Assembly: GCA_050031985.1 (NCBI GenBank)
Contig: JBNAIG010000027.1
Span: forward strand, 145,149 to 209,148
DNA: 64,000 nucleotides
From: SZUA-368 sp028533045
GTDB lineage: Bacteria > Spirochaetota > Spirochaetia > DSM-2461
Reading direction: 5' to 3'
The notes under the pieces were generated by a model. That model worked only from the letters and a program-made list of their open reading frames with translations, ran no database searches and had not been told where the DNA came from. Shown in pieces: positions 9,373 to 17,915 of this stretch. Position 1 is the first letter of the stretch. The number at the start of each line of letters is the position of its first letter. Position numbers and translations under genes: made by a program.

Positions 9373-9401
9373 ATTTTATCATTTTTTTCACATTTATGCA
9401 A
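9373..9401 (-). promoter_or_regulatory. Sigma-70-type promoter upstream of fliL
   Basis: On the minus strand TTGCAT (9396-9401) and TAAAAT (9373-9378) are separated by exactly 17 bases. The -10 box is preceded by TG in the extended -10 position. It lies in the only sizeable gap (107 bp, AT-rich) between motB and fliL, inside an otherwise tightly packed operon. This suggests that fliL and the export genes downstream can be transcribed separately. No start-site data are available. Confidence 0.6.
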
Positions 9402-9431
9402 TTCAAATCGCACAGGTCGTTCACCGGATTG

Positions 9432-10175
9432 CTACAAATGCCCTTCCGACAAAATAATGACCTCCACCCGCCGGTTTTCCGACCGGGCGTCCTCCGTATC
9501 ATCGGGATACAAGACAGGATTAGTATGGGCCAGTCCCATAATCTGAAACTGGAATTCATCGGCCCCGAAATCGGTCAAATAATGGAGCACGTTGGCCGAA
9601 CGGGCGGCGGAAAGCTCCCAGTTGGAGGGCCACTCCCCTTCCGGGTCGGTAGGGCTCGAATCGGTATGACCTTCAATACGAAAGCTCCGGTCCGCCAGTT
9701 CGTCCATGGTAAGCAGGTCGGCCAGTTTCGTAAGAATCCCCCGGGCCTGTTCCATATTCAATTCGGCACTGGCGGGACGAAAAAACACATCCGCCGCCAG
9801 GGTAATCACGAGCCCCCGTTCGTCCTCGGAAACTTTTACCTTGTCACTATCGATTTCCGGCTTAAAAAGGGAAACCGCCGTTTTCCGGGCCTTATCCAGT
9901 CCCGCCCCTTTACTCTGGGAAGGCATGGACATAATACTGTTCCCCAATTCGGCCAGTTCCCCTATTTCCAGGGTATTTCCTCCGGCCAAAGGCCCCAGGC
10001 CGTTAAAGGAGTACATAATCAGCTCCATCCGGGCCCCGTCTATCGCTTCGGGGTTCATAAGAAGTACGAAAAAGCAGAGCAGCAGGGTAACCATGTCGGA
10101 GTAGGTGGTCATCCACTCCGCGGCTCCCTGCTTGACTATGACACATTTTTCCTGTTGTTCATCTTCATCGGCCAT
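9432..10175 (-). CDS. motB: Flagellar stator protein MotB
   Basis: MotB anchors the stator to peptidoglycan and forms the ion channel with MotA. The 247-residue product has a short cytoplasmic start, then one membrane helix with the essential channel aspartate at residue 27 (TTYSDMVTLLLCFFVLLM), a plug/linker, and a C-terminal OmpA-like peptidoglycan-binding domain (about 115-240; RIEGHTDSSP and LSAARSANVLHYL). It follows motA after 8 bp. Ion specificity (proton or sodium) is not decided here. Confidence 0.97.
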   Translation of the reverse strand: MADEDEQQEKCVIVKQGAAEWMTTYSDMVTLLLCFFVLLMNPEAIDGARMELIMYSFNGLGPLAGGNTLEIGELAELGNSIMSMPSQSKGAGLDKARKTAVSLFKPEIDSDKVKVSEDERGLVITLAADVFFRPASAELNMEQARGILTKLADLLTMDELADRSFRIEGHTDSSPTDPEGEWPSNWELSAARSANVLHYLTDFGADEFQFQIMGLAHTNPVLYPDDTEDARSENRRVEVIILSEGHL

Positions 10176-10183
10176 AGGCTCTC

Positions 10184-10960
10184 CTATTCTCCGCTCTCTT
10201 CAGAACTTTCCCGTTCATTGGGGGGCAGGAACTTCTCAAGTTTTTCCTTGAGGAGGTTGGGGTTATCACCGGACTGGATGGACAGGATTCCCTGAACCAT
10301 AATTTCCATAACTATCATCTCTTCCTTGTCCCGTCCCTCAAGTTTTGTCTTGATCGGGTCAAGAAGAAGGTTGGCAAAAATTGAACCGTACAGAGTGGTA
10401 ATAAGGGCTACGGCCATGTTAGGACCTACGGAGGCCGTATCTTCCAGGTTGGCCATCATACCTACCAGTCCCAGCAGGGTACCGATCATCCCGAAGGCCG
10501 GTGCGTAGGCGGTCCACATTTCCATGAACTTGATACCGTCCTCATGGCGTCCCTGAATCTGTCCGATATCGGCATAAAGGATTTTCTTGATGATATCCGG
10601 GTCGGTACCGTCCACAACCAGACGAAGACCGGAACGGAGGAAGTCGTTTTCCACATCGTTCAGGGCGTCATCCAGAGAAAGAAGACCTTCCTTACGGGCG
10701 CTGTCGGCGAACTGAACCAGCTGGTCAATCAGTTCACGCTTGTTATAGACCTGAATATTCAGGGCGATTTTAATAAAATTGAAACAGTTGAGGGCCCGCT
10801 CCAGGGGAACGGCTACCATACAGGCCGCGAAGGATCCGAGGATTACAACAACGAATGAAGTGGGGTCCACAAACATTCCAATGGGGTTTCCCGCAATCAG
10901 AATGGCGGCTAATATAAGAACAAAGCCTCCTCCGATTCCGCCTATCGTTGCTATATCCAT
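10184..10960 (-). CDS. motA: Flagellar stator protein MotA
   Basis: MotA is the stator subunit that surrounds MotB and pushes on FliG. The 258-residue product has four membrane segments: two at the start (about 4-22 and 33-52), then a large cytoplasmic loop rich in charged residues, and two late segments around YAPAFGMIGTLLGLVGMM and MAVALITTLYGSIFANLLLDP. The conserved prolines and glycines of the late segments are present. It lies 22 bp downstream of flbD. Confidence 0.98.
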   Translation of the reverse strand: MDIATIGGIGGGFVLILAAILIAGNPIGMFVDPTSFVVVILGSFAACMVAVPLERALNCFNFIKIALNIQVYNKRELIDQLVQFADSARKEGLLSLDDALNDVENDFLRSGLRLVVDGTDPDIIKKILYADIGQIQGRHEDGIKFMEMWTAYAPAFGMIGTLLGLVGMMANLEDTASVGPNMAVALITTLYGSIFANLLLDPIKTKLEGRDKEEMIVMEIMVQGILSIQSGDNPNLLKEKLEKFLPPNERESSEESGE

Positions 10961-10982
10961 AAATACTCCTTAATCCTCTTTC

Positions 10983-11186
10983 CTATTCCGAAATGGATAT
11001 GCCGATACGCCGTCGGTACTCCACGATACGGTCTACAATGACTTTCTCGTCTTCCTGAACGGCGTAACGCTTACCCGAAAGCAGGGTGATGGAAGTCCGC
11101 TCCCCGTCAGTCTCGAGATACTCGATCTGATGGGGATTAAGATAGATTTTACGTCCCTGCTTACCTTCCATCGTAATCTCTATCAC
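10983..11186 (-). CDS. flbD: Small flagellar protein FlbD (SwrD-like)
   Basis: This is the 67-residue FlbD/SwrD family protein, always encoded between flgE and motA in spirochaetes and related to the Bacillus swarming-power protein SwrD. The core LNPHQIEYLETDGERTSITL, GKRYAVQE and the terminal helix VDRIVEYRRRIG are clear. No membrane segment or signal peptide is visible, so it is a small cytoplasmic protein. Its molecular role is not defined beyond support of motor torque in Bacillus. Confidence 0.95.
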   Translation of the reverse strand: MIEITMEGKQGRKIYLNPHQIEYLETDGERTSITLLSGKRYAVQEDEKVIVDRIVEYRRRIGISISE

Positions 11187-11215
11187 GGTTTACTCCTTCC
11201 TAATTTACTCTAAAC

Positions 11216-12622
11216 TTAGCGCTTCAGGCTCAAAATGGTATCGAGCATGGTGTCCGAAGTGGTAATGGTCTTACTGTTGGCCTGGAAACCTCTCTGGGTA
11301 ACAATCAGGTCTACGAACTCGCTGGAAAGGTCTACGTTACTCATTTCCAGAGCACCGTTTACGAACTTACCCTTACCGGCAATGTTCGCTTCGCCCACGT
11401 TGGCCTGTCCCGAGTTAATCGATTCGGCGAACATGGTTTCTCCCTGCTTGATAAGCCCGCCCGGGTTAATAAAGGAAGCCAAACCAATTTTGGCCAGTTC
11501 CCGGTTGGTTCCGTTGGAGTAAACTCCCGTAACGATACCGTTGGGATCGATGCTATAGCTTTCCAGGTAACCCATGGAGTAGCCGTTCTGGTAGTAGGCC
11601 TTGGTGGAAGAGGTCTCGGCAAACTGGGTTACCGTGTTCACATAGCTTCCCACTTCTCCCAGGTTCAGGTTGAATGTCTGTGTTAGAGCCGCTTCTCCTT
11701 CCGGGGGAGTACCGCCGGCCACATCAAAGGTTACGGGAATCTGAAGTTTACCGGCGTTAATCAGGTTACCCGCCTCATCAACGGCAGATTCAAGGGAACC
11801 GAGGTTGTCAAAGGTCATGGTAAAAGTGTTACCCGCCGCCGCACCGTCTCCTACGGAAAGGAGCGTATTGGTGGTATCTGCGGGAACCCCCTGGGCGTCT
11901 ACTTCCGCATCGACAAATACGGAAACCTGCCACTGGTTATTCACACCGTTCACCTTGGTAAACTGAACCCGCATATTGTGGACTTCACCAAAGTTGTCAT
12001 AAATTTTCTTGTCCAGAGCCCAGGTACCCTTAAGAACATCGGCCGCACCGGAATCTTCATTCACTTCGGGCATTCTCTTGTCCAGGTTACAGGCCAGATC
12101 CACATCTGTTGTGGCCTTGGCGGGATCCTTGGAACCGATGGGAATCATAATATCCTGAACATCGGCGGCGGTTTGAATAATGGTTTCTCCATTAATCTCC
12201 TGAGCCTGCCAGCCCTGAACACGGAGACCGTTAGCGGGATTAACCAGCATACCTTCCGAATCAACGCCAAAATCTCCGGCTCTGGTATAAAACTCCTGAC
12301 TGCCCTTTCTCATGATGAAAAAGCCGTTGCCCTGAATGGCCAGATCCGAAGTAACTCCGGTGGTCTGGAGGGAACCCTGGGTATGGATCGTATCGATCAC
12401 AGCGGTCTGAACACCCAAACCAACCTGCTTGGGATTCACACCACCAATCTCCTCGGTAGGCCGGGCGGCGCCGGACTGCATTTGGGAAATCATATCCTGA
12501 AAGTTCACGCGCCCCTTCTTAAAACCGATGGTGTTCACGTTGGATATGTTGTTACCAACCACATCCATTCTTGTCTGATGATTCTGAAGACCGGATACAC
12601 CGGAATACAATGATCGCATCAT
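11216..12622 (-). CDS. flgE: Flagellar hook protein FlgE with lysinoalanine cross-link residues
   Basis: FlgE polymerises into the hook. The 468-residue protein begins with the family N terminus (MMRSLYSGVSGLQNHQTRMD, residues 1-20) and ends with the matching rod-like C-terminal helix (SEFVDLIVTQRGFQANSKTI onward). Lys165 and Cys178-Asn179 are present; in Treponema denticola FlgE, Lys165 and Cys178 are the residues that form the covalent lysinoalanine cross-link between hook subunits. The identical numbering supports a stiff cross-linked hook, as expected for periplasmic flagella. It lies between flgD (6-bp gap) and flbD. Confidence 0.98.
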   Translation of the reverse strand: MMRSLYSGVSGLQNHQTRMDVVGNNISNVNTIGFKKGRVNFQDMISQMQSGAARPTEEIGGVNPKQVGLGVQTAVIDTIHTQGSLQTTGVTSDLAIQGNGFFIMRKGSQEFYTRAGDFGVDSEGMLVNPANGLRVQGWQAQEINGETIIQTAADVQDIMIPIGSKDPAKATTDVDLACNLDKRMPEVNEDSGAADVLKGTWALDKKIYDNFGEVHNMRVQFTKVNGVNNQWQVSVFVDAEVDAQGVPADTTNTLLSVGDGAAAGNTFTMTFDNLGSLESAVDEAGNLINAGKLQIPVTFDVAGGTPPEGEAALTQTFNLNLGEVGSYVNTVTQFAETSSTKAYYQNGYSMGYLESYSIDPNGIVTGVYSNGTNRELAKIGLASFINPGGLIKQGETMFAESINSGQANVGEANIAGKGKFVNGALEMSNVDLSSEFVDLIVTQRGFQANSKTITTSDTMLDTILSLKR

Positions 12623-12628
12623 AGGGCT

Positions 12629-13093
12629 CTACTCCTTACCTTCTATCGTATTACTTACTTGAATTATTTCGTTCATATCAAAATAGCGGCCGTTTACCAG
12701 GATCTGGGGATAATCCCCTCCGGTCACCGCTTCCACCGTACCGGTGATAGTGTTTTCCCCTTCCGAATACTGGACCGTCTTGCCCAGATAATTCATGGCG
12801 GAAGAAGCGTTAAGCTGGGAAGTGAGGTTCTGAAAACCTTCGCTCATGTTGGTCATCTGCTCAAGGGAGGAGAACTGGGCCATCTGGGAGATGAATTCCT
12901 TGTCTTCCATGGGCTTGGTGGGATCCTGATTCTGAAGCTGGGTAATAAGAATCTTCAAAAAGTCATCCTTACCCAGTTCGTTGGATTTCACCGTACCGTT
13001 GTTAAGTGTTTTGTTAAACAGATTGACCGACTGGTCCAACATAGCCTTCTGGGCTGAATTCATCTGATTTGATACGCTATTGGCTTCAAACAT
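12629..13093 (-). CDS. flgD: Flagellar hook cap protein FlgD
   Basis: FlgD is the scaffolding cap for hook assembly. The 154-residue product carries the conserved N-terminal segment (about 35-95) LGKDDFLKILITQLQNQDPT and KEFISQMAQFSSLEQMTNM. The C-terminal part is short, so it has the compact spirochaete form without large Ig-like insertions. It is exported by the flagellar type III system and has no Sec signal peptide. It sits 9 bp downstream of fliK. Confidence 0.97.
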   Translation of the reverse strand: MFEANSVSNQMNSAQKAMLDQSVNLFNKTLNNGTVKSNELGKDDFLKILITQLQNQDPTKPMEDKEFISQMAQFSSLEQMTNMSEGFQNLTSQLNASSAMNYLGKTVQYSEGENTITGTVEAVTGGDYPQILVNGRYFDMNEIIQVSNTIEGKE

Positions 13094-13102
13094 TACTCAC
13101 TC

Positions 13103-14461
13103 CTAGATAATCAGGTTAACCTGACCGCTGTCCGAACTATAGGCGGCCGCCGTATGGGGAACGCTCTCTTCCAGTCTTTCCAGACCTTTCACGGAACGGA
13201 ACGATTTATCTTCGCCCTGTTCACTCTGCTGTTCCCGCTCGCTTCCGTCACGGCCTTCCTGTCCGACCCAAACTTCCAGAGCCGCCTCTTCGTAGCCGTT
13301 CTCCTTAAGGATGGATGTCAGTTCGTCCATATTGTTCAGGAAAATATCCCTTACACTACTATTGTCGACAAATATTTTCCCGGCTAAATGGTTATCGTTC
13401 AAAGAAAGGTTAATTCTTACATTTCCCAGGGCTTCCGGCTTGAGAATCAGCTTGATTTCTCCCGCATTATCGTTCTTGAGGATAAAATCGATCTTCCGGA
13501 CCAGTTCTTTGTTGCCCGTCTCGTTCATATAGTCCTGAAACATACGGGAAACTTCCCTGGATACGGGAGCTTCCAGTTTCCCGCCCGCCCCTTCGGCACT
13601 AATCAGTCTATCCGCCGGACCGGCAAGGAGGTCGTCTCCCAGATCCAAATCGGTCTGGTCTCCCCCCGGATTTTCCAGGGCGTTTCGAAAGTCTTCCCCT
13701 TCGGTCTTTCCCTGCAAAGAAGCCAATTCACGGTTTTCTTCGCCCGATCGGTTCTGTGCCGTTCGCAGGTCCTGTACGTTTATTTCTATGGTTGCCTTGT
13801 TCTTTGTGTCAGCTGCCTTAAGTGTGGAATCACTGTTTTTAAGACTGATTTTATTCTCCCTGTCCAGGGAAACTTCTTCAAAATAGACAAGCTCACCGTC
13901 TTCAGTCAGAATACCCTTAAGAAGGTCTCCTTCCTCCGCCTGAACCTCATCGTTTCCCTCGACCACTTCCGCAATCAGTTCTTTCAGATTCCCTTCGAGC
14001 TTGAGGAGATCACGTCCCCCGGTGACATCCTTATCCAGGCTAACCAAAAGATCCAGATCGTCCGAGGAGATCTCACCGTCAAGAAAGCGGGAAATCAGTT
14101 CAAGAGTTTCTTCATTATCCCGAGGGATGGGAAAGGAAAGTTCTACCGCCGTTTCGTCGGGAAGATTAATAAGTTCGAGCCCGGAAGCCTGATTCAGACT
14201 GATTTCCTTAAGCTCGGAGCCTTCTTCCCCGTTCGCTTTAAGCAGGGCGGCAATTTTCTTGGCCGAGTAGGCTTTTGAGGAAACCGGATCTTCCGCCCGG
14301 GCGGGTTTCATATTCCGGTCGGGCCCTTTCTCTTCTTCCGAAGTTTTCCGGGCCATCATTTTATCGAAAGAAGAGGGTTCTTCCTTCATTTTTACGTCAG
14401 CTTTGGCATCGGGGGATTTGTCCCTTACGGGCAGTATATCCATACCTTTTACCGCTGTCAT
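13103..14461 (-). CDS. fliK: Hook-length control protein FliK (FlbC/Tap1 type)
   Basis: This is the FliK-type molecular ruler that stops hook growth. The 452-residue product is charged and low in sequence conservation over its first ~330 residues (many Glu, Asp, Lys, Ser), as expected for the ruler part. The C-terminal domain (about 330-410; GEIKLILKPEALGNVRINL, then DNHLAGKIFVDNSSVRDIF) is the recognisable FliK switch domain. The last ~40 residues are again charged. Location directly upstream of flgD and flgE matches Treponema tap1 and Borrelia flbC. Confidence 0.9.
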   Translation of the reverse strand: MTAVKGMDILPVRDKSPDAKADVKMKEEPSSFDKMMARKTSEEEKGPDRNMKPARAEDPVSSKAYSAKKIAALLKANGEEGSELKEISLNQASGLELINLPDETAVELSFPIPRDNEETLELISRFLDGEISSDDLDLLVSLDKDVTGGRDLLKLEGNLKELIAEVVEGNDEVQAEEGDLLKGILTEDGELVYFEEVSLDRENKISLKNSDSTLKAADTKNKATIEINVQDLRTAQNRSGEENRELASLQGKTEGEDFRNALENPGGDQTDLDLGDDLLAGPADRLISAEGAGGKLEAPVSREVSRMFQDYMNETGNKELVRKIDFILKNDNAGEIKLILKPEALGNVRINLSLNDNHLAGKIFVDNSSVRDIFLNNMDELTSILKENGYEEAALEVWVGQEGRDGSEREQQSEQGEDKSFRSVKGLERLEESVPHTAAAYSSDSGQVNLII

Positions 14462-14480
14462 AGCACCTCCTGGAGGAAGT

Positions 14481-15098
14481 CTAATCCTCCCCGTCCCCGG
14501 TCATTAGTCTTTGGATCTCGGCAGCCCGTTCCGGAGTCATCAAAGAGATCCAGTAGGCCACGAGGGACGACTCACCCGCTTCTTGAGCCAGTCTTTCCGA
14601 GGTCCTAAGAATATCGACCACGTCCAGACTATCCATATTATCCATAATATGAACCGCATCTTTTGGGGCCATTCCGCCCCAGTAGATAGCTGTTTGCTCC
14701 AGGTTCGCATTTTTATTGTCGTACAAATCGAGGGCTTGATTTAGAGAATTTTCTTTTTCGCTTACAGCTTTTTCCCTTTCCGACAACTCTTCCGCCCATT
14801 GGAGGAGCTCATTTTTCCGAACCTGCTGATCCTCCTGGGCTACACGAATCTCTTCCAGCTGCAAATCCACCGCCTGCTGGCGCTTCTTAAGCCGTTCCTC
14901 ATCGAGTAACCAGAGGCTATCCGCTTCATCACTCAACTCCTCTTCCGGTTCCACACCAAAGAGTCCCGTCACCAGGGCCAGGGGCTGCCGGGCATCTATA
15001 ATTCCCAGATAATCGAACCAGAGGATTCCCCCTACTATTACAACTGCCAGCAACAGCAAGAGAAAAATAACCTTAAAAATTCCGCCTGCCCGACTCAT
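14481..15098 (-). CDS. flbB: Periplasmic flagellar collar protein FlbB
   Basis: FlbB is a spirochaete-specific protein; in Borrelia it is the base for assembly of the periplasmic collar around the motor. The 205-residue product has an N-terminal membrane anchor (about residues 9-27), a long Glu/Gln/Lys-rich coiled coil (about 65-130) and a C-terminal helical domain that resembles the MgtE intracellular/MotE-type fold (MAPKDAVHIMDNMDSLDVVD; MTPERAAEIQRLM). It overlaps fliJ by four bases. Confidence 0.92.
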   Translation of the reverse strand: MSRAGGIFKVIFLLLLLAVVIVGGILWFDYLGIIDARQPLALVTGLFGVEPEEELSDEADSLWLLDEERLKKRQQAVDLQLEEIRVAQEDQQVRKNELLQWAEELSEREKAVSEKENSLNQALDLYDNKNANLEQTAIYWGGMAPKDAVHIMDNMDSLDVVDILRTSERLAQEAGESSLVAYWISLMTPERAAEIQRLMTGDGED

Positions 15099-15529
15099 AG
15101 CTCAGCCTCCCCCGCCGCTTTGGCGGCACTTATATCGTCAAGTCTCTTAATTTCTTCTTTCATCAAGTACTTCTTGTACTCGGCCATCTTTTTTTCCTTA
15201 AGACGGCTTATAACCTTTCGGTCCCGGGACACTTCAAGGAACTTTTTACGGATACGCGTCCTCTCTTCCTCTTTTGCCGCCAAAGCGTGCTGGAGCTGGC
15301 TTTTCTGCGACTCCAGCCTTAACCGATACATACCCCAGGAGTGGGCGTCCTGTCCCAGAGCATGGGAACAACCTTCCAGTGCCTGCCGGGCGTTACGGTC
15401 TATTCCTTCGATATCCATGAGGATACGGTTATATTCACCGTTAACCTGGCCCAGGCGGATTTCCCACTCTTCCTCAATATCCCGGCGGTACTCCAGGACT
15501 TTCTCAAGCGAGAATTGAAAGGACTTCAT
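15095..15529 (-). CDS. fliJ: Flagellar export chaperone/stalk protein FliJ
   Basis: FliJ is the coiled-coil stalk that links the FliI ATPase to FlhA. The 144-residue product is nearly all predicted coiled coil with the usual start MKSFQFSLEKVLEYRR. The gene start overlaps the end of fliI by 26 bases in another frame, and both readings keep family-typical ends, so the overlap is real rather than a frameshift. Confidence 0.92.
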   Translation of the reverse strand: MKSFQFSLEKVLEYRRDIEEEWEIRLGQVNGEYNRILMDIEGIDRNARQALEGCSHALGQDAHSWGMYRLRLESQKSQLQHALAAKEEERTRIRKKFLEVSRDRKVISRLKEKKMAEYKKYLMKEEIKRLDDISAAKAAGEAEL

Positions 15530-16856
15530 TGTTTAGCTCCTCGTCGCTCATAGGGTTGCCCGCAATCTCTCCCAGCCGGCGGAAAACATCCTTAAGGGGT
15601 GTTTTTTCCGATATTCCCTGCTTGAGGAAGTCGTTAATTTCCCCGTTCTTTTCTATGGCAAGATCGACTTCCGGGCTGGAACCCTTTACATAGGCCCCCA
15701 AACTGATCAAATCTTCCTTCTCATGATAAACGGCCATTAAGTTACGAATAGTTCCGATGTTCTGAAGGATTTTGGGAGAGAGAATCTTGTTACTCAATCG
15801 GGAAACGGAGGAGAGCACATCCACAGCAGGATAGTGATAGCGGTTAGCCAGAGTTCGGGAAAGAACCAGGTGGCCGTCCAGGATACCGCGCACCGCATCG
15901 GCAATGGGCTCGTCCATGTCATCTCCTTCCACCAGAATCGTATAGAAACCCGTAATGGTTCCCTTGTCGCTGGTTCCGGTTCTTTCGAGCAGCTTGGGAA
16001 GGAGGGTAAACACCGAAGGGGGGTAACTTCTTGTTGAAGGAGGCTCACCAATGGCAAGACCCACTTCCCGCTGAGCCATGGCAAATCGGGTAACAGAATC
16101 GAACAAAAGCATTACGTCATTGCCCTGGTCGCGGAAGTATTCCGCAATAGCCGTAGCGGCAAAGGCTCCCTGAATACGGGAAAGAGCGGGAGAATCGCCG
16201 GTGGAAACAACAATCACCGAGCGCTTAAGGCCCTCTTCACCCAGGTCATTCTCCAGGAATTCCCGAACTTCACGGCCTCGCTCGCCAATAAGGGCAATAA
16301 CATTGATATCGGCGGAAGTATTACGGGCGATCATTCCTAGGGTGGTGGATTTTCCCACGCCCGAACCGGCAAAGATTCCCATACGCTGGCCCTTCCCCAC
16401 AGAAATAAGCGAGTCGATCACACGGATACCCGTTTCTACCTGTTCGTGGATCATAGGACGAGTCATAGGATCGGGAGGAGTGGCGCTGACGGGATATTTT
16501 CCTTCCGAACGGATAGCTCCCTTGCCATCCACCGGATCACCAAGAGGATTAATCACCCGGCCCAGAAGTTCGGGGCCCACTTTAACACTTAGAAGATCCC
16601 CGGAAGCGCGGACCTTACAGCCCACTTCAATGCCGGTCTTTTCCCCGTACACCATGAGCTGAACCCGGTCTTCCTTAAGAGAAACCACCTCGGCGGCAAT
16701 TTCCCGGTTCCCGTTCTCTACAAAAATATGGCAGAGCTCGCCCACCATGGCCTGGGGACCGATACTTTCGATCAGCACCCCCTGAACCTTGGCCACGCGG
16801 CCTTCGTATTTGATAGGCTCGGTCATTCCCACCGATGCCAGGTATTTGTCTATCAT
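15504..16856 (-). CDS. fliI: Flagellum-specific ATPase FliI
   Basis: FliI is the hexameric ATPase of the flagellar export apparatus, related to the F1 beta subunit. From the ATG at 16854-16856 it is 450 residues. The P-loop GIFAGSGVGKST is near residue 165, the Walker B region is VMLLFDSVTRFAMAQREVG, and the family signature GEPPSTRSYPPSVFTLLPKL follows. The frame remains open for 38 more codons upstream, but these read through a hairpin-rich spacer. The chosen start has GGGAGG upstream and a typical FliI N terminus. Confidence 0.97.
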   Translation of the reverse strand: MIDKYLASVGMTEPIKYEGRVAKVQGVLIESIGPQAMVGELCHIFVENGNREIAAEVVSLKEDRVQLMVYGEKTGIEVGCKVRASGDLLSVKVGPELLGRVINPLGDPVDGKGAIRSEGKYPVSATPPDPMTRPMIHEQVETGIRVIDSLISVGKGQRMGIFAGSGVGKSTTLGMIARNTSADINVIALIGERGREVREFLENDLGEEGLKRSVIVVSTGDSPALSRIQGAFAATAIAEYFRDQGNDVMLLFDSVTRFAMAQREVGLAIGEPPSTRSYPPSVFTLLPKLLERTGTSDKGTITGFYTILVEGDDMDEPIADAVRGILDGHLVLSRTLANRYHYPAVDVLSSVSRLSNKILSPKILQNIGTIRNLMAVYHEKEDLISLGAYVKGSSPEVDLAIEKNGEINDFLKQGISEKTPLKDVFRRLGEIAGNPMSDEELNNEVLSILA

Positions 16857-16890
16857 GGCTTGCCCTCCCAAACGTACCACGCGGTTCATG

Positions 16891-16977
16891 GTGAATATTG
16901 TGTTATGTGGTTTTCTACATAACACTGGGAATAACGGAGTTATATGGTTTTCAATATAACGCCATCCCAATATTCAC
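16891..16977. repeat. Structured three-way-junction element between fliH and fliI
   Basis: A perfect 10-bp inverted repeat (GTGAATATTG at 16891-16900; complement at 16968-16977) encloses two hairpins. Hairpin A spans about 16900-16925 with stem GTGTTATGT/ACATAACAC. Hairpin B spans 16939-16960 with stem GTTATAT/ATATAAC. The two hairpins share the loop region TGGTTTTC and differ by a compensating G:C to A:T pair in the stem, which supports selection on structure or a recent duplication. It fills most of the 130-bp fliH-fliI spacer. It could be a small palindromic repeat of a genome-wide family or an RNA processing site. Confidence 0.7.
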
Positions 16978-16986
16978 ACGTAAATC

Positions 16987-17898
16987 CTAGGAATTCTCCC
17001 CTTTAACCCGAATAGGCGCCAGCTCCAGAATCGATTCCTCAATCTCCTTCAGCTGCGAGGAAACTCTCGCGTCAATCTGCCCAAAGTCGGTCTCGATAAT
17101 ACAGCCGCCCTTATCCACAGAGGTATCTTCCAGTACCGTAATGGACTGAACATTTTCCACCATGGTAATGAAGTTATTCACATTATCCGTTGCCAGTTCC
17201 AGGTCCGCCAGATTCACATGAATTGCCACGTTACCCCGGCTCTTAAGCTTACGCAGGGCCTGTACAACGTTGTTGATAACCACGTTTTTCTGGTTATCGG
17301 AAATAACCTTAACGACCTTCTGACTTATGAGAAGCACCAGGTCAATCAGCTGGGATTCGGCCTCTTCAATGATATCGTTTCTCTTATCGATAGCGCTGTT
17401 AAGAATAATATGGAGCCGCTCCACAAGACGATCGACTTCGGCCTTACCCTCTTCAAAGCCCTCTTTCCGGCCCGCTTCGTAGCCCCGGTCCTGGGCGTCC
17501 CCTTCAATCTGGGCTACCCGGCGGTTGGCTTCTTCTATGAGCTGGGCCGCATCGGCCCGGGCCTGCTCCAGAATACGTTCCACTTCCCCGTCGGCCTGCT
17601 GTTTCTCCATCTGGGCAGCGTCGGTTCGCTTCTTAACCTCTTCAAAGGCGCTTTTCTCCGCCTCTTCACGGATTTTTTCCACTTCCGCCTGGGCGTTGGA
17701 GTACATCTGGGCTTTTTCCTGTTCCCACTGCTCCTTAAAAGCCTCCGCCTCCCGTCGCAGATCATCTGCGGTAGGACCGGTATATTCATCCATCAGGTCT
17801 ACCGGCTCGTCCACTTCAAATACGGGTGCTTCAATGCGCACCTTGCGGGAAAGGGTCATATTCATGACTTCCGTGGGTCTAAAAACATTACGCGCCAT
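16987..17898 (-). CDS. fliH: Flagellar export ATPase regulator FliH
   Basis: FliH is the peripheral stalk protein that binds FliI and the C-ring. The 303-residue product begins MARNVFRPTEVMNM, then a long Glu/Ala/Gln/Lys coiled coil (about 50-150; with the glycine-spaced stretch RGYEAGRKEGFEEGKAEVDR), and ends in the conserved V-ATPase subunit E-like domain (LIDLVLLISQKVVKVIS; IETDFGQIDARVSSQL). It is longer than enteric FliH (about 235) but usual for spirochaetes. It is 17 bp downstream of fliG and 130 bp upstream of fliI. Confidence 0.95.
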   Translation of the reverse strand: MARNVFRPTEVMNMTLSRKVRIEAPVFEVDEPVDLMDEYTGPTADDLRREAEAFKEQWEQEKAQMYSNAQAEVEKIREEAEKSAFEEVKKRTDAAQMEKQQADGEVERILEQARADAAQLIEEANRRVAQIEGDAQDRGYEAGRKEGFEEGKAEVDRLVERLHIILNSAIDKRNDIIEEAESQLIDLVLLISQKVVKVISDNQKNVVINNVVQALRKLKSRGNVAIHVNLADLELATDNVNNFITMVENVQSITVLEDTSVDKGGCIIETDFGQIDARVSSQLKEIEESILELAPIRVKGENS

Positions 17899-17915
17899 AA
17901 TACTCTCCGTTCAAC

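Noticed and set aside
9396..10295. 299-codon plus-strand frame opposite motB
   Set aside because: Shadow of the GC-rich motB codons. MotB motifs on the other strand are intact.
13388..14278. 296-codon plus-strand frame opposite fliK
   Set aside because: Antisense frame with no recognisable features; the FliK C-terminal domain is coded on the minus strand.
15504..15529. Suspected frameshift at the fliI-fliJ junction
   Set aside because: Both genes keep family-typical ends and starts, and the 26-base overlap is consistent, so this is a true overlap.
16891..16977. tRNA-like cloverleaf between fliH and fliI
   Set aside because: There is an outer stem and only two inner hairpins, with no T-loop or anticodon-type sequence and no CCA-type end; a tRNA is excluded.
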